The translations under genes were made by a program, and so were the position numbers. The notes under the pieces were generated by a model that was not told where the DNA came from, made no database searches, and worked only from the letters and a program-made list of their open reading frames with translations. Shown in pieces: positions 31,346 through 40,109 of a DNA stretch of 44,487 nucleotides; position 1 is the stretch's first letter; every line of letters begins with the position of its first letter. Origin of the DNA: an uncultured Flavobacteriales bacterium (GTDB taxonomy: Bacteria; Bacteroidota; Bacteroidia; Flavobacteriales_D; Sanyastnellaceae); the NCBI GenBank assembly GCA_905479395.1, contig CAJQMI010000083.1:1-44487 (forward strand). Reading direction: 5' to 3'.

Positions 31346-34198
31346 TCAATGTGCTTCGAGCCAGTCTTCGCCCGAAGACATATCGACAGCCAAAGGCACG
31401 TCTAAGGTGACTGCTTCATTCATGGCGGGACCAATCAAGGCTTGCAATTCAAGCAATTCTGATCGAGGCACATCGAAGACCAATTCATCGTGCACTTGCA
31501 TGATCATCTTGGATTTCAATCCTTTGGCCTTCAGCGCAGCATCAATGTTTACCATGGCCACTTTGATGACGTCTGCCGCAGATCCTTGAATGGGAGCGTT
31601 GACAGCATTTCGTTCTGCGAATGCCCGAACAGTTGCATTGGCAGATTGAATGTCTGGGAGGTATCGTCTCCGTCCTAGCACAGTTTCGGCATAACCTTTT
31701 TCACGAACTTCATCGACGCACTGGGCCGTGAACGCTTTGAGTGCTGCGAATTGTTCGAAATAAGCATCAATTATTTCTTTTGCTTCGCGCCGTGGGATGC
31801 CCAAATTTTGGGCCAAACCGAAGGCTCCTTGGCCGTATAGAATCCCAAAATTTACAGCTTTCGCTTTGCTGCGCATGTCTCGATCGACTTGCTCGTGGCT
31901 GACCTGAAATACTTTTGCAGCGGTGGCTGTATGAATGTCCATGCCTTGCACAAAGGCATCTACCAACCCTTGGTCTTTACTCAATGCAGCCGCAATCCGC
32001 AATTCTACTTGGCTGTAATCCGCTGCGACCAATACGTGATTTTCGTCGCGGGGAATGAATGATTTCCGGATTGCGCGTCCTTCTGGTGTGCGGATGGGAA
32101 TATTTTGAAGGTTGGGATCCTTTGAGCTTAGGCGACCGGTTGCTGCAACGGTTTGCTGGTAAGTCGTGTGGATTCGACCAGAATCAGAATTGACCAACTT
32201 TGGCAAGGGTTCGACATAGGTGCTCTTGAGTTTTTTCAGTTTTCGGTACTTGAGCACGGCATCAACAATGGGGTGTGCAGACTTGATCTTTTCCAAAACC
32301 TCCTCACCAGTGGGGTACTGACCGGTTTTGGTTTTTTTCACCTTTGCCGGAATGGCGAGGGTCTCAAACAAAATTGGACCGAGTTGTTTGGGACTGTCGA
32401 TGTTGAACATTTGGCCGGCGTGCTCATGAATGACCTGTGTCAGGGCATCGATTTTTGCACCCAATTCAACATTGTAATGTTCGAGTTCCGGGACATTTAT
32501 GCGCACTCCTTCCAGTTCCATATCGGCTAGGATTATGGCCAATGGCATCTCGACATCGCGAAAAAGAGCGGTTCCTGCTACATCCTCCAATTGTGGAATT
32601 AGGCGCTCTCGCAGTTGAAGTGCAATGTCTGCATCTTCACAAGCGTAGTCGGTTATGCTGGCCGGATCCAATTGTCCCATGTGCTTTTGGTCTTTTCCTG
32701 ATTTGCCAATGAGATCGGTAATGGGAATGGTCGCATAGCCCAATTCTGTTTCTGCCAATCGGTCCAGTTTGTGAGAACTTTCTGGCTGGATGAGGTAATG
32801 CGCAATCATGGTGTCGAATGCACGAACACCAAATTTCACGCCGCGCCTTGCGAGGATCTTATAATCAAATTTGAAGTGGTGAGCGACGGCTTCTTTGTTG
32901 GTGTCAGCGAAGACGCTTCCAAGGCGTTTTAGCAAGCTTTCTTCTGTCCAATCGTCACAAGCGACAGGCACCCACCAAGCTTTTCCGACCTCTGTAGCAA
33001 ATGAAATCCCGACCAATTCGGCGGTCATGGTATTGAGCCCGGTTGTCTCCGTATCGAATGCGAAGCATTCGGTTTCAGCGAGCGCTGCCATCAAAGCATC
33101 GAGTCCATTCGAATCCTGCACGAGGGTATAGGTGTGCGTTGAGGATGAAAGATTGGAGTACCCGGATTCTTCTGATTCGGCCACCGCAAAATGTGCAGAT
33201 GCGTCCGCATCGACCGTCCCGCTCGGTGTGCCGAACAGATCGAGTTGCGCTTCTTGACTCGGAGGATTGGGTTGAATTGGGGGTGTTTTTTGAGGGGAGG
33301 AATCATTTCCAGCATCTCCAAACATTCGGCGGGCGAGGGTTCGAAACTCAAGATTCTCCAGGGTTTCTCGCAATGTCTCGGCGTTGGGGTCTTCCAAGTT
33401 GAGCTGATCCCACTCAATCTCCATTGGAATGTCCAGGCAGATTGTAGCGAGTGATTTTGAGAGCTTCGCTAGTTCTACATTTTCTTCTACCCTCTCTTTC
33501 AATTTGCCCTTTAGCTCAGCACTGTTCTCGATTACACCTTCGAGGCTGCCGTATTGTTTGAGCAATTTGGAGGCGGTCTTCGCTCCTACTCCCGGAATTC
33601 CTGGGATGTTATCTGCGCTGTCCCCCATCATACCGAGCAAATCAATGACTTGAAGTGGATTGTCTACACCGAATTTCTCGCAGATTTCAGTTGGCCCCCA
33701 AACTTCAGCCGGTCCTCCTCCGCGCCCGGGGCGGTACATCTTGACATGTTCGGTTACGAGTTGTCCAAAATCCTTATCGGGCGTCATCATGTACACTTCA
33801 AAGCCTTGCTCCTCAGCTTTTTTGGACATGTACCCAATCACATCATCTGCTTCGAATCCTTTCTGACTAATGGCAGGGATGTTCATGCCCTCCAGCACTT
33901 CCATGATCCACGGAACCGATCGTTTGATGTCTTCAGGCGTTTCGTCTCGATTGGCTTTGTAGTCCGGGTATTGAACACTGCGGAATGAGCCGCCAGGGGG
34001 GTCAAATACAACTGCTATGTGAGTTGGTTTCTCCTTGCGAATGACGTCCAGTAACGCATTGGTGAATCCAAATATGGCGCTGGTGTTCAGGCCTTTTGAG
34101 TTGATCCGGGGATTTTTGATGAATGCATAGTATGCTCTGAAAACGAGCGCGAAGGCATCTACAAGAAAGAGTTTGCGATCGGAAGGTGCGGAAATCAT
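31346..34198 (-). CDS. polA: DNA polymerase I
   Basis: A 950-aa three-domain repair polymerase. The 5'-3' exonuclease domain is residues ~8-295 (FLVDAFALVFRAYYAF, FEADDVIGY, GVGAKTASKLL). The 3'-5' proofreading domain (~355-540) keeps its acidic residues: Asp382/Glu384 in FDTETTG, Asp445 in HHFKFDYKIL and Tyr518/Asp522 in DYACEDAD, so proofreading should be active. The polymerase domain has motif A DYSQVELR (727-734), motif B with Lys780 and Tyr788 in KAVNFGILYG, and motif C VHDE (902-905). The ATG at 34198 fits homologues; a GTG at 34222 would add eight residues. It lies downstream of dxs and DUF2480 but carries its own promoter-like box. Confidence 0.97.
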   Translation of the reverse strand: MISAPSDRKLFLVDAFALVFRAYYAFIKNPRINSKGLNTSAIFGFTNALLDVIRKEKPTHIAVVFDPPGGSFRSVQYPDYKANRDETPEDIKRSVPWIMEVLEGMNIPAISQKGFEADDVIGYMSKKAEEQGFEVYMMTPDKDFGQLVTEHVKMYRPGRGGGPAEVWGPTEICEKFGVDNPLQVIDLLGMMGDSADNIPGIPGVGAKTASKLLKQYGSLEGVIENSAELKGKLKERVEENVELAKLSKSLATICLDIPMEIEWDQLNLEDPNAETLRETLENLEFRTLARRMFGDAGNDSSPQKTPPIQPNPPSQEAQLDLFGTPSGTVDADASAHFAVAESEESGYSNLSSSTHTYTLVQDSNGLDALMAALAETECFAFDTETTGLNTMTAELVGISFATEVGKAWWVPVACDDWTEESLLKRLGSVFADTNKEAVAHHFKFDYKILARRGVKFGVRAFDTMIAHYLIQPESSHKLDRLAETELGYATIPITDLIGKSGKDQKHMGQLDPASITDYACEDADIALQLRERLIPQLEDVAGTALFRDVEMPLAIILADMELEGVRINVPELEHYNVELGAKIDALTQVIHEHAGQMFNIDSPKQLGPILFETLAIPAKVKKTKTGQYPTGEEVLEKIKSAHPIVDAVLKYRKLKKLKSTYVEPLPKLVNSDSGRIHTTYQQTVAATGRLSSKDPNLQNIPIRTPEGRAIRKSFIPRDENHVLVAADYSQVELRIAAALSKDQGLVDAFVQGMDIHTATAAKVFQVSHEQVDRDMRSKAKAVNFGILYGQGAFGLAQNLGIPRREAKEIIDAYFEQFAALKAFTAQCVDEVREKGYAETVLGRRRYLPDIQSANATVRAFAERNAVNAPIQGSAADVIKVAMVNIDAALKAKGLKSKMIMQVHDELVFDVPRSELLELQALIGPAMNEAVTLDVPLAVDMSSGEDWLEAH

Positions 34199-34224
34199 GT
34201 GGTTTCGAGGCGTGAGTGACACTT

Positions 34225-34232
34225 CGAAGTTA
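34225..34232 (-). promoter_or_regulatory. Possible -7 promoter box for polA
   Basis: The minus-strand octamer TAACTTCG is a one-mismatch TAnnTTTG, 26 nt before the polA ATG and only 2 nt before the alternative GTG start at 34222. Confidence 0.33.
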
Positions 34233-34243
34233 CCAACTGGATT

Positions 34244-34774
34244 TCAATTTTTTGCCGGATTTTTCGGCCGTTTGTACACGGGAACGGTGGAGCAGGGTTC
34301 CCCGTAAAAAATGGAGAGTGCAACGGGTTGTAAATGACGAATGGCTGCCGCTAAGCTCTCAGCGTTTGTGCCCGAAGAGCAGCCTTTGATCACGATTCGT
34401 GCGTCACGAAAAGACTCTTGTGGAAGTTGTTGAATGGCCTCAATCAACAGTGCTTGTTTCACGTCTTCAGCTCGTCCAATGCCAACTGCGGCTCCGTGTG
34501 CTGTGAGTTGCGAGGTGGCAAGCATCCATGCCCATTCTGGGACGATAGCATCGTTGCTGCAATGGAGCACAACAATTTTTTCAGACCAATCCTCGGGCTT
34601 TAAATTTTTGAGCGTCTGTCGGAAAGGCTTTTCCCGCAGGATGAGTCCATTTTCCAGGCAATCCGCCAAATCAAAGGACACAATGGGCTTTCGTGCAATC
34701 AGGTCATCGAGATCAATGGTTGTCAGGCCACTTTCATCCACGCGGTTTCGGATCGTATCCGCAGTGTCCTCCAT
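34244..34774 (-). CDS. DUF2480 family protein
   Basis: A 176-aa soluble protein that matches the Bacteroidota-specific DUF2480 family in its layout. It starts with a short IRNRVDESGLTTIDLDDL segment, then FDLADCLENGLILREKPFR, the LHCSNDAIVPEWAWMLATSQL block, the GCSSGTNAESL block, and the C-terminal PVALSIFYGEPCSTVPVYKR. Two conserved Cys are in HCSND and KGCSSG. The function is unknown. It starts 4 bp after the dxs stop, so dxs and this gene are co-transcribed. Confidence 0.85.
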   Translation of the reverse strand: MEDTADTIRNRVDESGLTTIDLDDLIARKPIVSFDLADCLENGLILREKPFRQTLKNLKPEDWSEKIVVLHCSNDAIVPEWAWMLATSQLTAHGAAVGIGRAEDVKQALLIEAIQQLPQESFRDARIVIKGCSSGTNAESLAAAIRHLQPVALSIFYGEPCSTVPVYKRPKNPAKN

Positions 34775-34777
34775 CTT

Positions 34778-36724
34778 TTAAGCTGATTGCATGTTGCGGC
34801 TACTTGAGCTTGAATCCGCCACTAATTCTTCCGCTGCGTCTGCGATAGCTGCTGCATCATAACCATTCTCCGCATACAATTGGGCCTGTGTTCCGTGCTC
34901 AACGTAGTGATCTCCTAAGCCAAGACGCTTCATGTTTGCTTGGTATCCGTTGTCACCCATGAACTCGGTGACAGCGCTTCCAAAACCACCCATGAGACAA
35001 CCGTCTTCAACGGTAACAACGGCGCTAAATTTTCCGAATATCTCGTGGAGCATAACCTCGTCAAGTGGCTTCACAAAGCGCATATCATAATGCGCTGTAG
35101 AAATCCCTTTGCCCTCCAATGTTGCGATTGCTTCTGTGGCCTGTGATCCAATAGCACCGATGCTCAAGATGGCTACGTCGTCACCTGACTTGAGTTTCCG
35201 TCCCTGACCGATCTGAATGGCTTGGAATGGTTGCCGCCAATTGACTGTGGTTCCCGTGCCTCGAGGATAGCGAATGGAAAATGGACCGCTTTGCTTTTCA
35301 GAAGCCGTGTACATCATATTTCGCAATTCCACTTCATCCATTGGAGCAGCCACAACCATGTTTGGAATGCAACGCATATAGGCCATGTCATAGGCTCCGT
35401 GGTGCGTAGGGCCATCAGCACCAACGACCCCACCTCGGTCGAGGCAGAAAACAACGTGCAGATTTTGAATGGCAACATCATGGACGACTTGATCGTAAGC
35501 CCGCTGCATAAAACTGGAGTAGATGTTGCAGAACGGCACTTTGCCTTGGGTCGCCATTCCGGCGCTGAACGTAACGGCATGTTGCTCCGCGATTCCAACA
35601 TCAAAAGCTCGATCAGGCATGGCCTCTAGCATATACTTCAAGCTACAACCTGACGGCATGGCCGGCGTTACACCCACAATGCGTTCATCTTTTTCAGCCA
35701 GCTCAATGAGGGAATGACCGAAGACATCTTGAAACTTGGGGGGCTTGGGTTGGGTCGAAGCCACCTTGACAATTTCACCGGTATCCTTGTTGAAGAGTCC
35801 AGGTGCGTGCCATGTGGTGGGACTTCCTTTTTCCGCAGGCTCATAGCCTTTGCCCTTCATGGTCACGCAATGAAGCAACTTTGGTCCTGGGATGTCTTTG
35901 ATGTCTTCGAGTATCTGAGCGAGATGCTCCACGTCATGTCCATCGACCGGTCCGAAGTAACGAAAATTCAAGGACTCGAATAAATTCGACTGCTTCAAGA
36001 GTGCGGATTTCATGGCGACCTCAATTTTTTGGGCCACAGCTTGTGCGTTCGGTCCAAATTTTGAAATGCGCCCAAGCAGATGCCAAACCTCATCTTTGGC
36101 CTTGTTGTATGCCTTTGAAGTGGTGATATCGGTGAGGTATTCTTTCAAAGCACCAACGTTGGGATCAATGGACATGCAGTTGTCATTTAAAATGACCAGC
36201 ATGTTGGTGTCTTCAGCTCCCCCATGATTCAATCCCTCAAAGGCGAGTCCAGCTGTCATGGCTCCATCCCCAATTACAGCAATGTGCTGCTTTTGTTGCT
36301 CACCTTTTAATTTGCTTGCAACGGCCATGCCGAGTGCTGCAGAAATGGAAGTCGAGCTATGCCCAACGCCGAATGTATCGTATTCACTTTCCGTTCGCTT
36401 GGGAAAGCCACTCAATCCTTTGTATTGCCTGTTCGTGTGGAATTCCTCTCTTCGGCCTGTCAGGATTTTGTGTCCATAGGCTTGATGCCCAACGTCCCAA
36501 ACAATCTGATCTTCCGGTGTATTGAAAACATAATGTAGAGCTACGGTGAGCTCAACGACTCCAAGGCTTGCTCCGAAATGCCCCCCTTTTTCGGAAACCA
36601 CATCCACGATGAATTGCCGCAATTCTTCGCAGATTACGGGTAAATCTGTGTTTTGAAAAAGTGCTCGAAGGTCTTTCGGAGTTTGAATTTTCGAAAGGTG
36701 CGGGCCTGCTGGATAGTGACTCAT
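34778..36724 (-). CDS. dxs: 1-deoxy-D-xylulose-5-phosphate synthase
   Basis: Thiamine-diphosphate enzyme that joins pyruvate and glyceraldehyde-3-phosphate, the entry step of the MEP pathway. It has 648 aa. The N-terminal domain has GHQAYGHKILTGRR and the TPP/Mg motif GDGAMTAGLAFEGLN...NDN. The central domain has the catalytic EQHAVTFSAGMA and FCLDRGGVVGADGPTHHGAYD blocks. A C-terminal transketolase-C domain ends in a low-complexity SSSSSR tail. The ATG at 36724 overlaps the stop of a ten-codon mini-ORF in the leader. ispG of the same pathway is also in this window, about 14 kb away. Confidence 0.97.
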   Translation of the reverse strand: MSHYPAGPHLSKIQTPKDLRALFQNTDLPVICEELRQFIVDVVSEKGGHFGASLGVVELTVALHYVFNTPEDQIVWDVGHQAYGHKILTGRREEFHTNRQYKGLSGFPKRTESEYDTFGVGHSSTSISAALGMAVASKLKGEQQKQHIAVIGDGAMTAGLAFEGLNHGGAEDTNMLVILNDNCMSIDPNVGALKEYLTDITTSKAYNKAKDEVWHLLGRISKFGPNAQAVAQKIEVAMKSALLKQSNLFESLNFRYFGPVDGHDVEHLAQILEDIKDIPGPKLLHCVTMKGKGYEPAEKGSPTTWHAPGLFNKDTGEIVKVASTQPKPPKFQDVFGHSLIELAEKDERIVGVTPAMPSGCSLKYMLEAMPDRAFDVGIAEQHAVTFSAGMATQGKVPFCNIYSSFMQRAYDQVVHDVAIQNLHVVFCLDRGGVVGADGPTHHGAYDMAYMRCIPNMVVAAPMDEVELRNMMYTASEKQSGPFSIRYPRGTGTTVNWRQPFQAIQIGQGRKLKSGDDVAILSIGAIGSQATEAIATLEGKGISTAHYDMRFVKPLDEVMLHEIFGKFSAVVTVEDGCLMGGFGSAVTEFMGDNGYQANMKRLGLGDHYVEHGTQAQLYAENGYDAAAIADAAEELVADSSSSSRNMQSA

Positions 36725-36753
36725 GGTTGAAGGGTCTTATTGCTCCTGTGCAT
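36721..36753 (-). other. Ten-codon mini-ORF in the dxs leader
   Basis: ATG at 36753 opens a ten-codon frame (MHRSNKTLQP) whose TGA overlaps the dxs ATG as ATGA (36724-36721). It begins 6 nt after a perfect TATTTTTG -7 box, the distance seen for leaderless genes here. It may be translated first and couple dxs translation. The same arrangement precedes ileS. Confidence 0.33.
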
Positions 36754-36759
36754 CACAAA

Positions 36760-36767
36760 CAAAAATA
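36760..36767 (-). promoter_or_regulatory. Predicted -7 promoter box for the dxs-DUF2480 operon
   Basis: The minus-strand octamer TATTTTTG matches TAnnTTTG exactly, 35 nt before the dxs ATG in the 124-bp gap after purQ. The rest of that gap shows no repeats or hairpins that I can recognise. Confidence 0.45.
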
Positions 36768-36848
36768 GGGGCATTGATGTTCAGTTTAAAGCCGCATTGG
36801 CAGAACTTTTCATACCTGCTCAGTCGCTTATACTCGAAAAAACCACGT

Positions 36849-37541
36849 TTAAGCTTCGATCAATGCAGCTAATCCCGATAGAATTGCTGCGCCATCGGTG
36901 TTTCCGAGATCACTGCTTGCCGCGCGTTCGGGGTGTGGCATCATCCCAAATACGTTCATTTCTGCGTTGGCGACTCCTGCAATGCTATCCACTGACCCGT
37001 TTGGATTCGACCAAGGATTGACCTTTCCATTTTCATCGCAATAGCGAAATAGGATTTGATCTTGGTCTTGGAGTTTCTTCAGCCCATCATCGTCAATGAA
37101 GTAGTTTCCTTCTCCGTGTGCAATCGGGATGGTGATGGCCTCATTCACATCGAGTGCTTGAGAGACGCATGCTTTCCGTGAAACGGGCCTTAGCTGGACG
37201 TTTCGACAAATGAATTTTCGGCTCTCATTGTGCAGCAAGGCTCCAGGAAGCAAGCCAGATTCGCAAAGGATTTGGAATCCGTTGCAAACACCAAAAACAC
37301 GGCCTCCCTTTTTCGCATGAGCTACAACCGATTCCATGATGGGCGAAAATCGCGCAATCGCACCGCTTCTGAGGTAATCCCCATAGCTGAATCCACCCGG
37401 TAAAATCACGACATCTGCACCTTCGAGATCTCTGCTCTTGTGCCAAAGTTGCGCGACTTCGAATTGCAAATCATGCTCCATCGCATGGACCATGTCCATG
37501 TCGCAATTGGAACCAGGAAAAGTGACCACTCCTATTTTCAT
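36849..37541 (-). CDS. purQ: Phosphoribosylformylglycinamidine synthase glutaminase subunit
   Basis: A 230-aa class I glutamine amidotransferase subunit that supplies ammonia to PurL in purine synthesis. The start KIGVVTFPGSNCDMDM is PurQ-specific. The catalytic triad is Cys86 (FGVCNGFQ), His203 and Glu205 (MMPHPERA). As a stand-alone subunit it implies the multi-subunit PurS/PurQ/PurL enzyme rather than a single large PurL. The next gene upstream on this strand encodes a DUF6427-like membrane protein, 27 bp away. purD of the same pathway lies 1.3 kb away, transcribed in the same direction. Confidence 0.95.
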   Translation of the reverse strand: MKIGVVTFPGSNCDMDMVHAMEHDLQFEVAQLWHKSRDLEGADVVILPGGFSYGDYLRSGAIARFSPIMESVVAHAKKGGRVFGVCNGFQILCESGLLPGALLHNESRKFICRNVQLRPVSRKACVSQALDVNEAITIPIAHGEGNYFIDDDGLKKLQDQDQILFRYCDENGKVNPWSNPNGSVDSIAGVANAEMNVFGMMPHPERAASSDLGNTDGAAILSGLAALIEA

Positions 37542-37545
37542 AGTG

Positions 37546-37553
37546 CGAAGTTC
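37546..37553 (-). promoter_or_regulatory. Possible -7-like box for purQ
   Basis: The minus-strand octamer GAACTTCG is two mismatches from TAnnTTTG but sits exactly 4 nt before the purQ ATG, as at other genes. Weak by sequence, supported by position. Confidence 0.22.
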
Positions 37554-37568
37554 GTGAATTCGTTGGGT

Positions 37569-38540
37569 TTATTGGATGGAGCTCAGCCCAAAAACAACCA
37601 ACAGCGTACCAACAAAAACAATCCATGCCATGGCGTCTAGGGTACCCAATTTATCGCTTCTTCGATCGCGTTTTGGCACCAGACTCACGGACAAAAACCC
37701 CAATGTTAGCGCCGCGATTACAGACCAATGGGAAATCGCGTGTTCAAGCGAATTGACTCCGCGGAAATTCATTGGAGCCATCCAACAAAACGCGCCGCCA
37801 GTGGCTGCAAGCAATGCGAGGGTGATGAAAGTGTTGTAGCGGGTATTTTTTGTTTTTAAAACAAGACGGGAATCTTCACGGATAAACATGAAGAGCCCAA
37901 ATAAACCAGCGGCCCCCATGGCGATGGCGCTCCACGAATCTCGCAAGGCGACGATTCCTTCGCCAATATTCTCTGCAGAAGCTCCAACGAGGTCATCGAT
38001 TGCAATGAAGCTCCAGCCTACCTCAGCAAGAAGAACCCCGTGAGTCACACCAAACGTCAACATGACCCATTCCCGCATAATCAACGGTCTTGAGCGCATT
38101 TGAACTGCAATGAGTCCCAATAAAAGTCCCACATTTAGCGGTTGAATGCTCACGGCAAGCCCTGCAGCAAGCCCTGCACGAAATTGGATATTGCTGGTAG
38201 ATGGCTGACGATGCATGCGAAGGGTGAAATCCAATGCTGCGCAGATAAGGAGAAGGCTGCACCATGTCTGAATTCCTTCAATGGGAGACGCGACGGGAAT
38301 CAATGCAACGCTCCAAGCAACAAATGACCATGCCAATGCCGCATCGCCTCGTTCTACAAAATTTCTTTGCACGTACAAATGATGCGAATATCCAGCCACC
38401 AAGAGCAGCCCAATGCCATATACAGCAAGGGATAAAGCAGAGGCTTGTGACTGCCAAATATGCCAGATGATGCCTAGGAAAATGGTGCCAGGCACAATTG
38501 ACCATGCAATCGGTTGGTTCGAACGGAGGATAGAAATCAA
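37569..38540 (-). CDS. DUF6427-like polytopic membrane protein
   Basis: A 323-aa integral membrane protein with about eight to nine hydrophobic segments and no soluble domain of note. The N-terminus MISILRSNQPIAWSIVPG resembles the start of the DUF6427 family (a short hydrophobic turn, charged residues, then TM1), which in Flavobacteriia often lies beside purD and a small one-TM protein, as here. Its function is unknown. The start is TTG at 38540. It is divergent from the 62-aa protein with a 33-bp gap in which both promoters must fit. Confidence 0.68.
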   Translation of the reverse strand: MISILRSNQPIAWSIVPGTIFLGIIWHIWQSQASALSLAVYGIGLLLVAGYSHHLYVQRNFVERGDAALAWSFVAWSVALIPVASPIEGIQTWCSLLLICAALDFTLRMHRQPSTSNIQFRAGLAAGLAVSIQPLNVGLLLGLIAVQMRSRPLIMREWVMLTFGVTHGVLLAEVGWSFIAIDDLVGASAENIGEGIVALRDSWSAIAMGAAGLFGLFMFIREDSRLVLKTKNTRYNTFITLALLAATGGAFCWMAPMNFRGVNSLEHAISHWSVIAALTLGFLSVSLVPKRDRRSDKLGTLDAMAWIVFVGTLLVVFGLSSIQ

Positions 38541-38548
38541 GGGTTGCT

Positions 38549-38567
38549 TATTTTTGCACCGAATTTA
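38549..38567. promoter_or_regulatory. Overlapping divergent promoter boxes
   Basis: On the plus strand TATTTTTG (38549-38556, exact TAnnTTTG) points to the 62-aa protein gene, 17 nt ahead. On the minus strand TAAATTCG (38567-38560, one mismatch) points to the DUF6427-like gene, 19 nt ahead. Each box lies in the other gene's expected transcript start zone, so the two promoters probably compete. Confidence 0.38.
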
Positions 38568-38573
38568 GCACTT

Positions 38574-38762
38574 ATGAATACGCAAGAAATCATCACGCCG
38601 GTCGCAAAGTTTATCGAGTGGACATTCGAAACCTTTCTGGTTCCCATTAGCTCACCCTTCAACTCAGGCGTCATCGTTCTTGGGATTGCAGGTTTGTTGT
38701 TTTGGCTAAGGTTGCAAAAGAAGTACACGCAAAAAGCCGAACAAGACGGCGATTTGGTGTAA
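38574..38762 (+). CDS. Small single-TM protein, 62 aa
   Basis: A short protein with an amphipathic N-terminal half (FIEWTFETFLVPISSP), one hydrophobic segment (residues ~33-47, VIVLGIAGLLFWL) and a charged tail (QKKYTQKAEQDGDLV), so it should be a one-pass inner-membrane protein with a cytoplasmic C-terminus. Its size, topology and position between a DUF6427-like gene and purD fit the DUF6341-type small proteins of Flavobacteriia, but I assign that only tentatively. The function is unknown. It converges with purD. Confidence 0.65.
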   Translation: MNTQEIITPVAKFIEWTFETFLVPISSPFNSGVIVLGIAGLLFWLRLQKKYTQKAEQDGDLV

Positions 38763-38818
38763 AATCGGATTCAAATGATCGCCCTTCGAATGAAAAAAGG
38801 GGGCGGAAGTTCTCGGTG

Positions 38819-40105
38819 TTATGCCAAGTCCAAAATGTCAGCGCCAATGTCCTTTCGGCAGTAAGCGCCTTGAAATGTAATCTTCTCCACCTTCTCGTAA
38901 CTCCGTTTTAGCGCGTCTTCTACTGTGGCTCCTCTGCCCGTAACGGCTAAAACCCGACCTCCGTTTGTATAAAGTTTACGCCGTGACATCTTGGTGCCGC
39001 AGTGAAAAACCACACCATCCCATTTGGCGTCAGCTTCAGCGCCCTTGATTTCGAAGTTTGTGTCATAAGAACCAGGGTAGCCAGAGCTAGCCATAACAAC
39101 AGTTGTTGCAGCTCGCTCATCTATTTCCAGGTCATACTCGGAGAGCAATCCCGAGCATAAATTCTCGAACAGATGCAGCAAATCACTTTTGATGCGTGGC
39201 AGAACAACTTCAGTTTCAGGATCACCCATGCGGCAATTGTACTCGATGACATACGGGTCACTGCCCACCTTCATCAGGCCAAAGAAAACAAAGCCGTGGT
39301 AAGGAATTTCGTCCTTGGTCAATCCCTTGATGGTCGGAATGATAATTTGATTGAGGGCTTTCTGTTGGAATTCTTCGGATAGATATGGAACGGGTGAAAT
39401 GGCCCCCATACCGCCTGTGTTTAAACCAGTGTCCCCCTCTCCAATGCGTTTGTAATCCTTGGCAGATGGTAAGATGTGATAGCTCTTTCCGTCGGTGACG
39501 ACAAACATGCTCACTTCTTGCCCCGCGAGGAATTCTTCGATTACTACGCGCTTTCCAGCTTCGTTGAATGCTCCGCCTTTGAGCATGGCCTCGAGTGTTT
39601 TAACTGCTTCTTGCTTTGATTCGGTGATGATGACACCCTTGCCGCCGGCTAGGCCATCGGCCTTGATGACGTAAGGTGCTTTGAACTTGTCCAAAGCAGC
39701 GATTGCTTCCGAGAGTTGGTCGCTGCCAAAACTCGCATATCGTGCTGTAGGAATGTTGTGGCGTTGCATGAAGGCCTTGGCAAACTCTTTGCTTCCTTCA
39801 AGCATTGCCCCTTTCTTTTTGGGGCCTACCACAGCAATATTCGTTTTTTCGGAAGCTTCAAAATAATCAGCAATTCCGGCTACAAGTGGAGCTTCTGCGC
39901 CCACAACGAGGAGGTCAATTTTATGCCGACGAACATACCGTTCCACAGCGGGGAAATCCATGGCATCGAGATCAGCCATGATGCCCAATTCTTGCATTCC
40001 TCCATTGCCAGGAGCAATATGTAAATCGCGCAACATAGAAGACTCACTCAACTTCCAAGCCATCGCGTGCTCGCGTCCGCCACTTCCCAACAAAAGTACA
40101 TTCAT
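38819..40105 (-). CDS. purD: Phosphoribosylamine-glycine ligase (GAR synthetase)
   Basis: ATP-grasp enzyme of purine synthesis that joins glycine to phosphoribosylamine. At 428 aa it is full length. It starts with MNVLLLGSGGREHAMAWKL (N-domain), then VIKADGLAGGKGV (ATP-grasp loop), the GTGGMGA-like NTGGMGAISPVP, and the metal-binding EYNCRMGDPETE. The C-domain has VVMASSGYPGSYD and GGRVLAVTGRG. The gene is divergent from the GT2-GT9 gene. A TAATTTTA box lies 4 nt before the ATG. Confidence 0.97.
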   Translation of the reverse strand: MNVLLLGSGGREHAMAWKLSESSMLRDLHIAPGNGGMQELGIMADLDAMDFPAVERYVRRHKIDLLVVGAEAPLVAGIADYFEASEKTNIAVVGPKKKGAMLEGSKEFAKAFMQRHNIPTARYASFGSDQLSEAIAALDKFKAPYVIKADGLAGGKGVIITESKQEAVKTLEAMLKGGAFNEAGKRVVIEEFLAGQEVSMFVVTDGKSYHILPSAKDYKRIGEGDTGLNTGGMGAISPVPYLSEEFQQKALNQIIIPTIKGLTKDEIPYHGFVFFGLMKVGSDPYVIEYNCRMGDPETEVVLPRIKSDLLHLFENLCSGLLSEYDLEIDERAATTVVMASSGYPGSYDTNFEIKGAEADAKWDGVVFHCGTKMSRRKLYTNGGRVLAVTGRGATVEDALKRSYEKVEKITFQGAYCRKDIGADILDLA

Positions 40106-40109
40106 GCCG

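Noticed and set aside
36740-37021. 93-codon plus-strand frame in the dxs-purQ region
   Set aside because: Mostly antisense to purQ, no box or motif; the gap itself is explained by the dxs promoter.
38763-38818. Imperfect GC hairpin (CGCCC...GGGCG) between the 62-aa gene and purD as a terminator
   Set aside because: Only five paired bases, a long loop and no T-run on either strand.
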